Assembly: GCA_030654205.1 (NCBI GenBank) | Contig: JAURXW010000142.1 | Coordinates: 1-6,567, forward strand | Direction of reading: 5' to 3' | DNA: 6,567 nucleotides | Source of the DNA: Bacteriovorax sp. | Lineage (GTDB): Bacteria > Bdellovibrionota > Bacteriovoracia > Bacteriovoracales > Bacteriovoracaceae | Part shown: in pieces, positions 5,497 through 6,567 of the stretch | How the letters are laid out: each line of letters begins with the position of its first letter | Numbering within the stretch: position 1 is the first letter of the stretch | Notes under the pieces: model-generated | The model's input: the letters and a program-made list of their open reading frames with translations, nothing else | Database searches by the model: none | Told to the model about the DNA's origin: nothing | Program-made: the position numbers and the translations under genes

Positions 5497-6555
5497 ATGA
5501 GTTCAAGTTCAAGTTCAAATGTTCGAATTACTAACGAATTAAAAAATCCCTCAGTGCCAGGGACGCATTACCGTTTTCTTTGCATGACAGGTCCCAATAA
5601 AGGGAAAGTTTATTATTTAATTGGTAAAAGAATTATTATTGGTCGTGGCGAAAATGCTGATATTCAAATTGGAGATGTGAAAATTTCCAGAGAGCATGCA
5701 GAGTTATCATTTTCAGATCATAGTTATACGATTACTGACCTTGGAGCACAAAATGGTATTGTCGTTAATGACAATAAAGTTAAACAAAAGAAATTAGAAG
5801 ATTCCGAAAAAGTTGTTATAGGACAAACTGTTTTTAAGTATAATATTATAATAATCGCTAATACCGAAATTGCTTTAGTTTCTGATGGAAATTCACGAGC
5901 TCTGACTAAAGATGCTAAGCTCAATAAAAATAAAATTCAACTTAAGAGCAATGGCAATTCTAACGATACGCCTTCTCAAAAAACATCTGCAGAAAAAAAG
6001 ACAAGTCCAAAAGTCCTTATAATGGGTGGAGTCGTTGTTCTTGTATTATATGTCCTGTTAGGAAAATATGATTCGGCTAAAGTAGTGAAAGCTAAAAAAT
6101 CAAAATATGTTAGTGATTTTTATAATGTCGAGTTAGTTTCTAAAAAAATAAGTCACGACGATTCAGATTCAAAGAAAAAACTAGACAGTTATATTCATAG
6201 TGGCAGACGAGAGTTCGGAGAGGGCAATTACTTTAGGGCAATGGAAGATTTTAGATTGGCCCTACTCATAAGTCCCAATGATGGCCATGCTAGTTTTTAT
6301 TTATCAAAAGCAAAGCAAAGACTAGACGAAGATATTGAAAAAAATTTTTTAAAAGGCAAACAAGAATATGAATCTAAAAAACTCCAAGCATCAATAGTTT
6401 CTTATTGTAGTGTTGTGCAGTTAATACAAAATTACCCTAATGACGAACGATACAAAAATGCAATGTTGAAAATCAGCGCAATCGAATCCGAACTAGGACT
6501 GGAGAAAGGTGAAATTAAGTGTTTTGAAGAGAAGTCAGCCGATTCAAAAAATTGA
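5497..6555 (+). CDS. FHA-TM-TPR membrane protein
   Basis: A 352-aa protein with a different domain set from the preceding FHA gene. After a serine-rich start comes an FHA domain (about 24-118): IIIGRGENADI at 46-56, ISREH at 63-67 and N86-GIVVND at 86-92, so the phosphopeptide-contact residues R50, S64, H67 and N86 are kept. A polar Asn/Ser/Lys-rich linker (about 130-170) leads to one TM helix (172-190). The C-terminal part contains two probable TPR-like helix pairs (about 231-262, with GEGNYFRAMEDF at 241-252, and about 281-316). With FHA in the cytoplasm, the TPR part would be periplasmic, like TadD-type TPR proteins of Tad systems; lysines on both sides of the helix leave topology open. 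The start is nearly forced: TAA at 5491-5493 is in frame, and the next ATG falls inside the FHA domain. The gap to the previous stop is 7 bp, with no good ribosome site. Confidence 0.85.
   Translation: MSSSSSSNVRITNELKNPSVPGTHYRFLCMTGPNKGKVYYLIGKRIIIGRGENADIQIGDVKISREHAELSFSDHSYTITDLGAQNGIVVNDNKVKQKKLEDSEKVVIGQTVFKYNIIIIANTEIALVSDGNSRALTKDAKLNKNKIQLKSNGNSNDTPSQKTSAEKKTSPKVLIMGGVVVLVLYVLLGKYDSAKVVKAKKSKYVSDFYNVELVSKKISHDDSDSKKKLDSYIHSGRREFGEGNYFRAMEDFRLALLISPNDGHASFYLSKAKQRLDEDIEKNFLKGKQEYESKKLQASIVSYCSVVQLIQNYPNDERYKNAMLKISAIESELGLEKGEIKCFEEKSADSKN
5500..5517 (+). repeat. Hexanucleotide repeat (AGTTCA)x3 directly after the start codon
   Basis: Three exact AGTTCA units follow the ATG of the FHA-TPR gene and encode six serines. 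The unit is a multiple of three, so copy-number change would alter serine count but not the frame. It sits where a missing Shine-Dalgarno site makes the early codons matter for initiation. Confidence 0.8.
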
Positions 6556-6567
6556 TTTAGGCAAAGA

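Noticed and set aside
6556..6567. Possible ribosome site (TTAGGCAAAGA) for a following gene
   Set aside because: The window ends before any start codon, so a next gene in the same run is likely but cannot be shown.

Overview
The window is about 35% GC by eye and densely coded on the + strand only. It suggests a Gram-negative bacterium: there is a cytosolic NagZ-type glucosaminidase, a Tad pilus inner-membrane protein, a protein that appears to have a periplasmic cysteine-bearing domain, and membrane-bound FHA proteins. A low-GC member of Bdellovibrionota (Bacteriovorax-like) would fit this mix. That is an inference from gene content and base composition; there is no rRNA or other phylogenetic marker here.

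Layout. Block 1 (1-2151) holds the 3' end of a DppB-type ABC permease, a complete DppC-type permease and a family-3 beta-N-acetylglucosaminidase (nagZ). The spacings are 8 and 23 bp, so they are probably cotranscribed. The plausible joint role is uptake of oligopeptides or muropeptides and trimming of recycled cell-wall fragments; the substrate cannot be read from the sequence. An 82-bp gap (2152-2233) is the largest non-coding stretch. It carries a 12-bp direct repeat and a 16-bp dyad just before the next gene, but no convincing terminator.

Block 2 (2234-6555) is four tightly packed genes: a TadC-like protein with an unusual N-terminal extension, a small DUF192 protein, a two-TM FHA/Cache-like/PAS protein, and a one-TM FHA/TPR protein. 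Junctions are a 1-bp overlap, a 13-bp overlap and a 7-bp gap, so this looks like one transcription unit, and the window ends 12 bp after the last stop.

Taken together, block 2 looks like an accessory module of a Tad (type IVb pilus / type II secretion-like) machine. TadC would form the inner-membrane platform. The two FHA proteins could recruit threonine-phosphorylated partners to the membrane, one of them also sensing an extracytoplasmic signal, while the TPR protein could act as a periplasmic scaffold. The usual core genes (flp pilin, cpaB, cpaC, cpaE, cpaF, tadB) are absent from the window, and neither a kinase nor a phosphatase is present. The most unusual points are the signal-peptide and C-x7-C extension fused to TadC, and the FHA/Cache-like/PAS protein with no catalytic output domain.
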